In this document: positions 51,935-64,000 of the stretch, piece after piece | How the letters are laid out: each line of letters begins with the position of its first letter | Position numbering within the stretch: position 1 is the stretch's first letter | Assembly (NCBI GenBank): GCA_011634665.1 | Contig: WAEK01000016.1 | Location: 888,501 to 952,500 of the forward strand | Source: Mortierella sp. BCC40632 | Taxonomy: Eukaryota > Mortierellomycota > Mortierellomycetes > Mortierellales > Mortierellaceae | Reading direction: 5' to 3' | Length of the DNA stretch: 64,000 bases | Made by a program: the position numbers and the translations under genes | The notes under the pieces: generated by a model | Databases searched by the model: none | What the model saw: the letters and a program-made list of their open reading frames with translations, nothing else | What the model was told of the DNA's origin: nothing

Positions 51935-51968
51935 GGATAGGGGATAGAGAAATATACAATAGGATCTC
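51652..51968. other. Convergent 3' interval between ARC1 and kinase gene
   Basis: 317 nt with aataaattt shortly after the ARC1 stop (about 51667), a (CT)n run at 51693-51718 and an A-run of about 28 nt (51902-51930). No coding evidence. Confidence 0.5.
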
Positions 51969-54900
51969 TTAGCTTAAAACGGATAGCAGAAAGCAAGAGG
52001 AGTGAGTAGGAGTGGGAGAGAGCGTGAGAGAGCGTGAATATGAGATGAAAGGAGAGAGGGGGCGGTGGTTACAGAAAAAGTAAAAAAAAAAAAAAAAAAC
52101 ATCAACAGAAAAAAAAAAAAAAAACGGAAGGATAGAAAAAAAAAAAAAAAAACTGACTAGCCTGAGTGATATACCAACGAACGAGTACCAACTACCAACT
52201 ACACTCCTTTTCAAAGAGCCTCCTCCTCCTCCTCCTTCTCCTCCTCCTTCTCCCCCCCCAACACTGCTATTGCTCTTGTTGTTTTTGCTGCCGCTATTGC
52301 CACTAGTGTTGATCTGGCTACTACTGAGATTGCTCGTCTCATGTTGCATGATCCCTTCTCCACCAACTTTGATATTCTTGTTATAATCCACAAGTCCACG
52401 GAGCAAATTACCTAAACCGGCCATTGCTCCAGGTCGGACTACTTTCTTGGGTTCGTTCGATGATTCATTCATCATTGCCGTCCTTGCCGCTGTTCGTTGG
52501 ACCGTCGAAGGCATCGATCGATCATGTGAAGGAGACTCGACCAGGAACTCAGTCTTGACTGCAACACTAGGCGTCGGGGGTGTCAAGGTCATCACAGGAG
52601 GTCCACCACTCATCAAGCCGCCTCCGTTCAGAGTCGCTATCGATGGCAACGCTGTCAAACCAAGTGCCCCTCCTCCAAGACTTGTCGACGCTGATGTCGT
52701 TGTCGTGGTCGCTGTCGCTGCCGTTGTTGGTGTTGGCTTTGGTGTGGTCGTGGTCGTTGTTGGGGTGGTTGTGGTTGTCATTGGAGTTGGCGCTGTTGTC
52801 AAGGCCGTCGTGGAGAATGTTGGTTTCGAGTCCGGTTCCTGAGCAAGACCATCACTACCACTACTGCCACTGCTGCTCCCACTACCACTATTCTTGAGGC
52901 GTGTACTGTTGCTGCTATTGTTGTTTTCATCCGCAGTCACCACATTCTCTTGCTCACTCGTCGCTCCTCCATTTCCACCTCCTGTTCCTCGCCAACTAAT
53001 GGCCGTATCTGCAGGACTCGCATACACTTTGTTTCGTTCTGCAAGAGACGAGAACCCTGACGAAACGGAGTGAGAACCTTGATGTCGACCTTTGGTCCCA
53101 CTTCGACTGTTCGGGAACCCTGCTCCTCCATTCCCGGGACCATCTCCCTTCAAACTCGAATAAAATTCGGCATCCAGACCATTGGGAAGTCGGCGTAGAC
53201 TACCTCCTGCAGCGGCTGCGGCAGCCGCCTGACTCGAACGTCGCTCATACCATTGAGGTGGGTGATAGATATTGTCTTTTCCTCCTTCCAAAGAATGTTC
53301 ACGTGCATGGCCCTGTCCTCCTCCTTTTGAATCACCAGTCGATGAAGTCGTCAGGTCCATTTGTCGCCATGGAAGGTTGGTCGGATCAATACCTCGAAGA
53401 TCCACCAGACTTCTGTTTCTTTGACTCGCCAATCTCGAAGTCGAGTTGGATCCCATTCCATTGGGTTTCCCATTCAATCGAGATTGACTTGGCGGACCCT
53501 TGGATGCCATGGACATGGTCAGTCCAGACGCTTCCTTGAACCCCTCCTCCTTTCGTCCGGATTCTCTTCCCAAACCCTTGGTCGAGTCCGAAGCAGTCGA
53601 TGACATGGCATTCACATTCGCGTTTGCATTCGTATTCTGGCTCGTATTGGCTGGTCCTGCCCCATGGTCATAGACATGTCCTGATCGACTCTGATTTCTC
53701 GATCGAGAACCTCCCGAAGAAAATGCCTGCATACTCCCCATATTGTGCACAGGTGGTACGGGAGGAAGGGCGGCCGTGGAAGAAGCGGGTGGGTGTCGAC
53801 GCGGTGTACGGTAACGGGGCCGGAACTTGTTTTCAGCCCGGGGAGGTAGTCCGACCTGCGAATCCTCTCTATCTTCCATATGTGTCCGTCTTCGACCCGC
53901 TCCTAGTCTTGACCCATCCGGGAAGATACGTTTGGCCATGTCTCGATGACCATCCCAGACATCGTCGATCGAGGTCCAGCTTCCTCCTCGATGATGACTC
54001 TTGCGCCAACTCGAGGCCCGACCACCGGCAGCATTGCTGATCATCGAACCACTATGACCAGGCAATGGGTCCTGAGAAGGTCGCAATAAATTCTGACCCG
54101 AACCTCCTGCTGTGCCATTACCGCCAGCAGCACCGAGAGGTGATTTCTTGAATGAGTTTCCACCGGATCTCTCCATTGTCCACTTGATTGCCTGCTCATC
54201 CTCCTGACGACGAGATCGAGCCTCTAAAGAGCTCCAGGTGCTCTTGTTCTGTTGTTGCTGTTGCTGTGGCTGCTGCTGCTGCTGCTGCTGTTGTTGTTGG
54301 TGCTGTTGTGGCTGCTGCTGTTGCAATTGCTGTTGCAACTGGTGTTGCTGTTGCAATGAATGGTCAAGAGACAAGGCTGAATTGGTCGAGTGAGTACTCT
54401 TGAGCGGAGGAAACACAAAGGGGACAGCCTTGACATCCTGCAGATTCCGGATCGGTCGCTTGGCAGCGGGTATGTGTGAAGGGTGTTGATCTGTCGAAAG
54501 ATCGACATCATGACTAAGTTTGTTGGTCAAATGACTCGAGTTGGGTAGTGAGGATGCCAAGGAGATAGAGGTGCTTGAGGTGTTTTGACTCGACTCGTGA
54601 AGGACTCGTGAAGGATCTGGTTCAATAAACACAAGCGTATTGATCTGCTCCTGTGCATCCGGTGCTGGGGAACCTCTGGAGGTCGTTCTGTCCTGCATAA
54701 TCGGCACCTTGTGGTCATCGTGATCGAATTGGACATTGGGAGGTCGGTATCGCTTCTCACTGTTGAACGTCAACTGGGACAATGCAGGGTCGGGCGTCAG
54801 ACGGCTCACACTCGATGGAAGTTCTGGCTCGGGATCGATAAAATCGTCCGGGAATGCCACGGCCAATCCAACGGAATCGCCTTCATCATCAATATCTCCA

Positions 54901-56282
54901 GTCTCAATTCCATCCTCATCTGATTCCTCAAACAGGATAGGAGCCGAAAAATCCATCTCGGCGTCTTCTGTTCCCTCCATGTCAATAGCGTCAGACCAAG
55001 ATTCCTGACGCAATCGAGTCGGTTGGTAGAACGAGCTTGGGTCGAATTTAGGAGCGGACGAACTAAAGCTTGGTTGTGGTCGAGATTCCCGGACAAGATC
55101 TGGCTTTAACAGATTCGACTTGATCTCAATTGGAACAACATGGGGATCGGCTTCGTCTTCCTCGGCTTCCTCTCTACCATAACCTCGGTCGTAATACATC
55201 TCATCCTCGTCCTCTGAATATTCATCTGTTGCCTGGTCAATGAATGCGTCATCGATCGTTGGGTCCACCTGACCAAGCATCCTTGGAACAAAATCATGCA
55301 TCCATTGTTTCCATTCTGCAACAGTGGGTCGAGTTCGTTTGGACGCTTTGTTGCCAGGACCTACAAAGGCAAAGGCACGAAGACCTAGCCATCGAGCCAC
55401 GGGACCAGACATGTCTTCAAATCGTCGCTGTAAAAAGTCTACCCTGTTTTTTAGAAACGCCGAGAACGCATACGATCCATCAGGGCATGGGTCTGACCAG
55501 GGGCAGCGATGATAGAGAAGGTTGATGAGAATGATGCCCAAAGACCAGACGTCCGCCTGATGTACATTGTACGGGGTATCTTGTCCATTGCGACACTCTA
55601 CGATTTTTTTTTTGAACACGAGGAAAGAGCAAAGTGTGATTTGTTTAGAGCTTTGGTGCGACTCTCTCACCCTCTTTTTTCTTCTTGTCGATGGTTGGAC
55701 AATATGCAAAAGGTCATGTAAAGAAAAAAAAAAATAATGTCGACATTTTTCAACGGGCACCAGTAACTGTGTCCAAAAAAAAAAAGTACCATAGCTCATA
55801 TAGGGCTTGCTGCCACATTCAAATTCGTCACTCTCCATGTCTGTGGTCGCAAGACCAAAGTCCGTCAACTTGACGGTCCATCGTCCATCAGCTCGTTCAA
55901 CCAAAAAGTTTTCTGGTTTGAGATCCCGATGAGCCACGCCGCAACGATGGACCTCACTCACTCCTTCGAGGACTTGGTCAAAAAGCTCCTTGATCACCAG
56001 AAATCGGGCAGCAGGTGTAAAAGGTGTGCCCGTCTCTGGGTCGGATAGGTCCGAGCGTATGCTAATCCATTGGTACATGTCCATGCCTGAGGAGTATTCG
56101 AGTAAAAGAAAGAGGTGTTGTGTTGTCTCGAACATGTTGAAAAGATGAATGATATTGCGGTGTTTTGGGAGTGATGTGTGGATAACGACCTGTTTGGAGT
56201 CAAAGAGAAGGTAATTTTTTTCATCAATGGTGAGTTGCACTGCCATTGTCACTATCATTTGTTATTGTTTTCTTTCTTTCTT

Positions 56283-56316
<34 letters not shown>

Positions 56317-56740
56317 CTTTGACCAGAATACTGGTACCCAAGCTGTCCAACGGCTGGTTAAGACACCATTAAAGGCAAATAAAAAAAAAAAAAAAAAAAA
56401 TGCATCGTATCTACCTCACCTCATTACGCTGGATGGCTACTTCTTCCGGCGTCAGCTTACTCTTGCCAAGGCACTTGAGAGCATAGAGCTTGTCCGAAGA
56501 AACTTCTTGAGCCAAATACACCACGGCATACGAACCAGCCCCCAAAGCTGAGACCAAGGTCAGACTAAGTCCAGTCTGTGGATCGGCAACGATGGTCTGG
56601 ATCGGAAATGGCAACGGTACCTCGTCTGACTCGACAAAGTAATCATCGGGCACATCTTCGTCCCCATGGATGGATGGATGAAGTTGACTGGGTGTCGGAG
56701 GTAACGACTTGGAAAGATGACTCTGTTGAGCACTGTACAT
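51969..56740 (-). CDS. Ser/Thr protein kinase of the Ran1/Pat1-Sks1/Vhs1 type with ~1000-aa disordered tail
   Basis: Three exons: 56740-56420, 56189-55790 and 55597-51969, 1449 aa in frame. The kinase domain shows the glycine loop GAGSYA (67-72), ATP-binding K89, HRDLKPEN (194-201, catalytic D196), DFGLA (D217) and, spliced, CGSKPYMSYECRNG in the activation/P+1 region, then ADVWSLGIILINLLYHRCPW. This arrangement fits fungal nutrient and meiosis regulators (Ran1/Pat1, Sks1, Vhs1). After residue ~390 the protein is disordered: acidic, Ser-rich, a poly-Q block (54245-54360), Gly/Asn/Thr repeats. The last ~60 residues are poly-Phe and hydrophobic because the frame crosses three A/T homopolymers (52082-52153 region), so the true C-terminus is uncertain. 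Confidence 0.88.
54245..54360 (-). repeat. CAG/CAA repeat encoding poly-Q in the kinase tail
   Basis: CAG and CAA codons on the minus strand encoding Gln with interspersed Leu, His and Pro. Confidence 0.9.
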
Positions 56741-57446
56741 GGTGGCGAGCGGGCGAGCTTGTTGCGCGAGGAAAAAAAAAAAAGAAAAAAGAAAAAGAAA
56801 GCTGCTCTACACGCGTAGAGAGAGGGGTGGGGAGAGTTGGTTGGCTAGTTTCTGGTATGTGAGTCTGTGGGCGAGTGGTGTGCTTTCTCTCCTTCTTTCT
56901 TTCTTCTTTTCTCTCTCTCCTCCAAGTGAGTCGTTAGAAGAGAGAAGACTTCTTCCTTTTGAGCTTGATGGAATGTTGGTCCAGTCCTGCCGGATCCGAA
57001 ATTCCCAAGATGGGCCTTGAGGTCGTCGTGGTTGGTTGATTGTGGAGGTGGCGAAGAGGGAAAAAAAAAAAAAAAAAAAAAGGAGAGGAAGAGAGAGAGT
57101 TCGATGGCGCTTCTTGGGATATAATATGTATTATTTTTTTTTTCCCTTCCTTCTTTCTTTCTTCTTTCACTCTCTTTATTTTTTTAAGGACTCTCTCCTG
57201 CACTCTCTCTCTCTTTAATCTTGGCTCTCGCTTGCTTGGCGACGCGGCCTCTGAGGTGCCCTGCACTTGGCTGCCTCTTCACAACTGCAAGTGTCACTCT
57301 TTCTGAAGGGAGTAGGGTAGGATAAGGCAGGGTAGAAGGGATCCTTTGCTTCCTTCTCTTCTTCCTCTTTTTCTACTACTACTACTACTACCACTTCTAC
57401 TTCTCTCTTCTTCCCAACTTTTCGCTCTCTTTTCTTTTCTTCTTTT

Positions 57447-57484
<38 letters not shown>

Positions 57485-58599
57485 CAGCACGTTCTCACGG
57501 ACAGGTTGGGCGACTGACGCGAGAAAAAGAACGAATGTTGGCCCTGGCGGGCAGACCTGGGAAGGTTGGGTTCACTTGATGAGTTTACAGTCGGTGGCGT
57601 AGTTGGATGCGTGAGAGATTGATGAGGTGAGAGGGGAAGAGAGAAAGAGAAAAAGGGAGTGAAAGAAAAAACGAATGCAGAATGGAGAGGATGGATGAAA
57701 AGAAGAGAGAAAAAAAAAAAAAAAAAAAAAAAAAAAGGGAGAGGGAGTGAACAAACGCGGAAAAAAAAAGAATCCATCAGTGTGAGCCAGGGATGTCCAA
57801 TTGTGAGAGCAGGAGGGCAATGCGCCGAGAGCAAGAGTAAGAGTGAGTAAGAGAGAAAGAGAGAGGGAGAGAAGCGTGCGGAGAAAGAGAGAGAAAGAGA
57901 GAGAGGTGAGTAAGCACGAGTGTGAGTAAGAGAGAGAAACATTTGCTTGGGCCATTCTTTCTCCCTCTCCTTCTTCCCGCCCCTTCTCTCTCTTCGCGTG
58001 CAAATACACACACACACGCACATACGCCTCCCAGACCAAAGCACGACACCGCCCCAGGGCCGTCTCTCTCAATTTCCGAGTCATCGTCTCCAGCGGCCAG
58101 ATCACACGATCTGGACTCGTGATTGGAATCCATCCACTGAAAGAAAGAAAGAAAGATAGAGAGAGAAATAGAGAGAGAGAGTATGTGTATGTGTGGGGGG
58201 AAGGGGAGAGGAACTCTCTTTAACCCCATTCCGAAAACCTGATCAACTCATTCGCTCATTTCTTCTCCCCCACTCCACCCCCACCTCCCACCACCCCCTT
58301 TTTTTTCCATCATTTAACTGCACATCATTTTTGTGGGACTCGAGGCGGATCCATATGCCAAAGAGGTTTTTTATTCAATTTTTTTCTTTAATAGTAATAC
58401 AATTTAAGAAGTGAAGTGAGATGGATGCAAAAGAGAAAGGGCCAGTGGTGCCCAGTAAAAAGTGAAATGGTAATGATAATAATAATAATAATAATAATAA
58501 TAAAATGGCGTCGATTAAATAAGCACGAACAGCAAGAGTACTTGAAAAGAATGACCTCCTCCTTCAATCCCCGGACTCTCCTTCTTCTTCTTCCCCCCC
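56741..58599. promoter_or_regulatory. Kinase gene promoter and RPO41 3' region
   Basis: 1.86 kb, both flanking genes on the minus strand. The plus strand is CT-rich at about 57120-57490, with a T-run of about 34 nt (57450-57484), and GA-rich at 57600-57930. A-runs at 57062-57080 and 57711-57736. An (AAT)n repeat sits 100 nt from the RPO41 stop. No exon is supported. Confidence 0.5.
58478..58503. repeat. (AAT)n microsatellite
   Basis: Eight or more AAT units about 100 nt downstream of the RPO41 stop codon. Confidence 0.9.
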
Positions 58600-61500
58600 T
58601 TACGAGAAAAAGTAGTCCGAGTCCGCTACCTTGGCCACGTCAAAATCACCGCGGTCCGGCAGCGGCGGGAATGTCAGCGGCTCCCACGAATGATACATTT
58701 TGTTGGTGGCCTTTTTCCGTCCATGCTTCTTACGCAGAGCCTTGTTCAGGGCCTTGGCCTCGGCCTCCAATTCTTCTTCATCCTCCTCAATCACCACACT
58801 CGACAAGTCATGCTCATCATCTTCATCTTCTTCAAAGTGGAACATGTCCACCTTGCCCTTGCCCACCTTGTCAGGCAACATGGGCGCATCCTCTGGTGCC
58901 TCGAGATCAGCCAAGAACTCGTCCTTTTCCTCTGCTGGCATATCCATCTTGCCATACTTGCGACGAACACGCTCATCATCCCAAGCAATCATTCCCTCAC
59001 CCACAGGTTCACCTGGGTTGGCCACAACAAGTGTCACTGGGTAGAGATAATCCTTGTAACGTTCCTTGAACTCGTTCAAAAGATTCTCCATAATGTTGTT
59101 GCTGTGCAATTGAATGAATTGCTTGCGAAGCACTTCGTTCATCACATCAACATCCTTGGCGTGCGTCCAGTAAGAGTCGTGAACCGAAGCAAAGGTCAAA
59201 CCTTCTTCAACGCATCCTGTAGCCGACATCAACATGTGGGTCGCGTCCAAAGAATGGATAAAGTTGGGAGGGAAAGCCGTGCGTTGCTTCTGCACATTCA
59301 CAGGACTGGACTGAGTCGGGTCCCGAATAGTGAGTGACTGGAGATTGGTTCGGACCTATTCATGATTAAAAAAAGGGAAAAGAATGCATCCACATTGTTA
59401 GTCTCTGCTTAGACCGCCACATCGCTGTTTTTTTTTTTTTTTTTTTTTGCTCTCTCTCCCTTTCTTCTCATTGATAATCCAGATGCTTTACCTGCTTATG
59501 CTCCATCTTGCGGTAAGGCTGGACGATGGGAAGGTTCAAAGGTGTGGTCCAAATGACACTAGTCATTTGTTGATCCGCAATGGCCTGCTTGGACGAAGTC
59601 TTCTTCTTCTTCTTGGACGAGGTCGTCAAGTTCTCATGAATCTCATCCGTCTCTGGGTTCACAACACTCATGGGAATTGACTTTGCAATTCGACGAGCAC
59701 TCTCTGCCAACCAATCTTGAATGGCACGAGCGCCTGTAAACATCTCTCCGATCGAGGCAAACACCTGCTGGGTAAGGTAGGTACTCAATTGACGGACCTC
59801 CTCCTCTGGGATTCCTGGTGTCTCCTTCAGCCTGTTCTCGATCTGGGCTCGAGCGCCGACAAAGGTCACACCATAGACGTTGGTCATCACAGTCTGCTTC
59901 ACAATCTTACGAGTCACCTTGCCCACCAAGGTCTGTGCATTCTCAACTCCCTCGGCGGCCTGTTTTTCAAGCATACGCTCTACTGCCTGGGCGACACCAG
60001 AGTACACATCTTGAGGTGCATCAGAGGGAACCAAGTTGACTTGTTGTGCTCCTGCAATATCTCCTCCCAAAGCAGCATAATGTTGCAAACCGTTACAGGT
60101 ACCGTCCTGGTGAACGGGCATTCGACTCATAAAGCTCTCTGGATCACCACTCCGGATTGCATCTGAAATCTCATAGCAGGTTGCTAGACACTGCCAAGGA
60201 TCTTCTGCCTTGAGCCACCAACGTCTGCCGCCCATGGGATTGTCTGCACTATCAAAGATGTCATCCAAGTGATCCATGGTGAACTGGGCACGGGCAGGGA
60301 GCGAGTGTTTGTCGAAACCTGCCAAGTTGGCCAAATGAATCTTGAGCCATGTGAAACCCTTGTCACCCAGAGGCTTGGGTTCATCAAACTGAAGCAGTCC
60401 ACGGCAAAGATCGTTTCCGAGATGGTTAAAGAGAGGAGGGATAGGGTATGCGCGTCCACGGAAATCCAGGTTGTGAGGAAAGTACATAGGTTGATCTGCA
60501 AAGGCTCTGGCAATTTCAATCTTGTAGTTGACATCGCAACGCAAACTGTGATGGTTCTTGGCTTCCACCTTGAGTTTCCTGTTCTCAGCAAGCCACTTGG
60601 ACTTGGCCTTTGTGCTCGTATCGTAATCCTCGGGCTTTTCAAGTTCTTCAAATGCACCAATCGCTGCTGGGATCTTGCCGAATTCCTTGCCCGTGTTCCA
60701 TGCCTCTAACACAACGTTCAACACCTTCTTGTTCACTGCCCAACGGGTCTTGCCCAACACATCCAGACCGTTGTAGACTCGGAAGAGAAGACCTTCAGAA
60801 TGAGCCTTGCGGAGGTACTCAAACTGCTCGGGACAATGACGGATACGCATGATGATGGACTGTGCGTTCAGGTAACCACCATCGTTAAAAGAAAGCCAGG
60901 GGCGAGGGAGGACCAACATGGGCAAGAGACTAGGGTGGATCACATCCCGGACGGGTTCTGTGGACAAAATTTCCGAGATATGGCTGTGAACCTTGATGAC
61001 ACCTATCCGTTGACCCTTGGAATATTGGTAGGCGTGGTAGAAGGCTGGGATCTCCTCGACAATACTTTCGTTGGTCTCGGGATCGTGACTGGGAATTTGA
61101 ACCTTAGCACAGTCCATGAGGAGAGTGGTCAGGACAGAGCCCACTTTTGCCCTCGTGCTCTCTGGCCAAACGGGTGTCCAATCTGTTGGGTACAGTGCCT
61201 CTGACCGTTTTGTTTCTGCTTTACGAATAGCCATGTTGAAAAGTCGACCGTTTCCATAGAGCTGGTGGACGCTGTAGCGTTGATCAAACTATTGAGGATC
61301 CATCCCGTTGTTGTTGTTGTTGTTGTTGTTGTTTTTCCGAGGGCAAAATGAACAAAATCATCAACAGGGAACATCAGTCAGAGTGAATAAGCTCATTTTT
61401 CTCTTTCCACCACCAAATAGAAGGGTCGAGGCAGTTGAAATAGAAGATCAATGTGCAGGCAAAAGTATAAAAAAATAAAAAATAAAAAGCTTACCAGGGC

Positions 61501-63001
61501 CTTGTTCGATTTTTTGGCCATTTGCTCTGCATTATACTCAGACTCGATTGCCTTTCCGATACTGATCAATGCACGAGCCGACTTCATGCCCTCGACAATA
61601 CCGCCCGAGTTGTTGAGTCGGAGAAGTTCCAAAATGGTGATCAATGAAAGTTTGTCGGGCGAGAGCAACTTGAGGAAGGGACCATATTGCATTCGATCCT
61701 TGTCCAGGATAGCATCACTCGAAAGTGAGCGCTTCTCAAGGACATTATCAACACGCTTGAGTTCTTCCTTGATACTAGCTCGCAAGGATTGGTGCCACCG
61801 CCAGAGATAGGTTCGGAGAGGCTTGACATTGAGTTGATCGGGCATGTTATTCTTGTCGTGCTCCATCCTATCCAAGGCCGACTGGTATGAACGCTCCTCC
61901 AACTTGAGCTGCTTCTCAAAGAGGTCAAGCTCATCCATGCCGAGTGCATCCAAGGTGCTTCGCATGAGCTTGACTCCAATAACCGTCTCGTCCTGAGAGT
62001 TTTTCACTGGGATCGCCTCGACAAACTGTGTCTTTGGCTGGGTCACAGTGGAACTCTTTTCGGGTATCAGAGGTCCAAGGTTGGCGGATGTAGGCTTGAG
62101 CAACTTGATGACATGCTCGATCCTTTCTACATCCTCCTCCTGAAGGTTGGGACAACGCCGGAGGTCTTCAATGGTATATCCGGCCTTTTGCATCTCCATC
62201 ATCATGACCTTGGCCGTGTGCATGCTGTCCATCCTATAGAGATAATGGTATTGTTCATTCCATTCGAAGAGGTGAGGTCAGTCGTCAGTCACATTGAATG
62301 AAGTAGATCAGTGTAGAGAACCTCAAGAGTGGGTAGAAAGAAAGAAGGAAAGTAAGAAGGGAGAAAGGAAGAGAAAAATTACAAAGAGAAAGGCACACAT
62401 ACTTGACAAACCCACGGATAATGATGGCAAAGCTTGTAAGGTCAGGCTTGACTTTGTATTTTGGAAGAGACTCGAACCACTTGAGAGCTTCCTTGGTACG
62501 AGGACTAGGGGCAGCACCCATATAACTCTCCAAGAAACTGTTGTGCATCCGAATGTCACCAATGACCAGCATGTCGTCCGGGTTGCTCTTGTGAAGTGTC
62601 TGAAAGATTCGTCGTGCTCGCTCGAGTTCTCCAGTGTTCAGACAAGCATACATGATTGCCAATTGTTCTGGGAGTTGGTGGTCAGAGATTTTGCCTGGTT
62701 CCTTTCCTTCATTCGTCCTTACATCGGGAAGGCGAACAATTCGAATCGGCTCCATTTGAGTTGGATTAGAAGCAGCAGCAACAGCAGAGGTCTCTTCCTG
62801 AGGCCGGGTGGTAGGTGTCGTTGCCTCTTGCTGGCTCTGGCCTTCTTTGAGCTGGGCGTTCTCCTGAACGGCAGCGGCACCGTTCGTAGCGGAGGACTGC
62901 CAGCGTCGAAGGGCTTGGACCCGCCAGTTGGCAGGCAGGGTCCTAGGCATGGCACGAACCACATGTCTGCTGCCTCTCAGTGCTGAAGCGACAGACAGCA
63001 T
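58600..63001 (-). CDS. RPO41: Mitochondrial DNA-directed RNA polymerase
   Basis: Four exons: 63001-62403, 62233-61495, 61288-59492 and 59355-58600, 1296 aa. This single-subunit T7-like polymerase transcribes the mitochondrial genome. The N-terminus is Arg-rich with few acids for ~40 residues (MLSVASALRGSRHVVRAMPR), a typical matrix presequence. Residues ~120-200 resemble PPR-type helices. The polymerase core shows DFRGRAYP (~721), the palm aspartate in HQDGTCNGL (D841), the O-helix KQTVMTNVYG (K910, Y918) and the second palm aspartate in HDSYW (D1105). The protein ends in YFFS, matching the hydrophobic end of this family. A Lys-rich insert (SSKKKKKTSSK) and an acidic insert of ~60 residues before the C-terminus are extra. 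Confidence 0.96.
61306..61332. repeat. (TTG)n microsatellite in RPO41 intron 2
   Basis: About nine GTT/TTG units within the intron between exons 2 and 3 (61289-61494), directly upstream of the acceptor in plus-strand coordinates. Confidence 0.85.
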
Positions 63002-64000
63002 GATGGAAGAATGAAAGTGATCAGGTCAAGAATCAGTCTGCCTGTGGCAAGAACAAGGTGAGAGAGAAGAAGGGGTGGGACAAGGAGTATGCAGGACGGA
63101 AGACGAGAGGAAGTGGAAAAAAAAAAAAATATACCGCACCTGTTTTTGCTTACCTTCCATTGAGTGACTGCCTTAATTCCACGTACACTAACTTCCCGAT
63201 TTGGCTTTCTCCAAGTCTGGCTGCGCGATCCTCCACTCTTGTCTTCACTTTCTTTCTGGTCCGACCCTGGCTAGCTAGCCACTGGCGGGTAGTTCGTCTG
63301 CAGGCAGGGTGGTGGCGATGGGCGTGGCACGACCATGGGCGATGGAACAATGCATTGGTCCGTGGGCAAAGAAGGAGAGTAGAGAATGGTTGGTCTTGGT
63401 CTAGCCATCTTGAGGGAGAACCCAGCCTCCATTGCGGTCTGATTCCGAGACTTGTAGTCAGCGACAGCCGCATTGGCATTATCCGATTCGGAGCAGGCTT
63501 TGGCCCCGCCTCCGCCTCCATTCCGCCCTTGCGCTGCTCTCTCACAGCGTTCGTTTTTTTGTCTGTTTCGCGCCATTTTTTTTTTTTTTTAAATATATTT
63601 TTCCCCCTCACGGCCTTGCTTCGTTTCGTTTCGTTCTCTTCCTACTTTTCTCTCTCTCTCCCTCTCTATCTCTCTCTTAGACCTGTTGTCAACCGCTGCC
63701 TTGGTTGGATTCCGTTTCGTCTCTTTTATTTTTTCTTTCCTTCTTTTTTTTTTTTCTCTCACTCTTCTTCTCTTTCTCTCTTTCTTTCCTTCTTTCCTTC
63801 TTCTACACTTTTCCCCGCCCACTCTCTCACTCGACCTAACCCAACTTTCAGACACACTACCCAAGAAACGGACAAGTTCCCTTACAAGAACCAGCCTTTT
63901 TTTTTTTTTTTTTTCCTTTCTCCCCCCACTCTCCCCTTCTCTCTCCTCTTTCTTCTTGACCCGCCCAGGCGACACCAAGGACTCCCATTCATCGACATCC
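63002..64000. promoter_or_regulatory. RPO41 upstream region and probable promoter of a gene beyond the window
   Basis: 63.0-63.55 kb is unique sequence upstream of RPO41, with a 101-codon minus-strand frame (63576-63271) of unremarkable composition. From about 63590 the plus strand is strongly CT-rich up to the window end, the pattern found before plus-strand starts in this window, suggesting another plus-strand gene begins just outside. Confidence 0.45.

Noticed and set aside
63271..63576. 101-codon minus-strand frame upstream of RPO41
   Set aside because: Starts from an ATG in a T-run-flanked region and is rich in Arg/Pro/Ser without motif; more likely leader or intergenic sequence.

Overview
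The window is eukaryotic nuclear DNA and almost certainly from a filamentous fungus. Every recognisable gene is interrupted by short GT-AG introns (mostly 60-180 nt, a few far longer). The proteins have fungal partners: Drs1, Rrp43, AC40, a Seb1/Nrd1-type CID-RRM protein, Nhx1, Arc1, a Ran1/Sks1-type kinase and Rpo41. A FAR1-type regulator, pyrimidine-rich promoters and very abundant (GA)n/(CT)n and A/T homopolymers point to an early-diverging lineage. Mortierellomycota is my best guess, by inference only.

Layout. 0.7-17 kb is dense: a BAG-domain Hsp70 cochaperone (-), peroxisomal acyl-CoA oxidase (-) head to head with the exosome subunit RRP43 (+), the shared Pol I/III subunit AC40 (-), the DEAD-box helicase DRS1 (-), and head to head with DRS1 a REEP/HVA22-type ER membrane protein with a very long tail (+). 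18.5-26.8 kb holds the CID-RRM transcription-termination factor (+) and an endosomal Na+/H+ exchanger (+). 27-49.5 kb is a sparse, microsatellite-rich region. In it I support a FAR1-type transcription factor (-), with a probable tiny first exon 2 kb upstream, and three minus-strand exons of a large low-complexity protein whose model I cannot close. 49.5-63 kb is dense again: an Arc1-type tRNA-binding cofactor (+), a long Ran1/Sks1-type kinase (-) and the mitochondrial RNA polymerase (-).

How genes fit together. DRS1 (60S maturation), AC40 (rRNA/tRNA transcription) and RRP43 (rRNA processing and decay) are adjacent and belong to one growth programme. RPO41 and the Arc1-type cofactor serve mitochondrial transcription and tRNA charging. 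The rest are single housekeeping or regulatory genes.

I see no bacterial-style operon, CRISPR array, intact transposon, rRNA or convincing tRNA gene. The observation I would follow first is a phase-compatible alternative last exon, with an overlapping AATAAA, inside the 1.2 kb intron of the CID-RRM termination factor. It looks like a possible self-limiting intronic polyadenylation switch. All exon coordinates were placed by eye from splice consensus and reading phase. For the main genes, except the FAR1 and low-complexity loci, the exons sum to a whole number of codons from ATG to stop.
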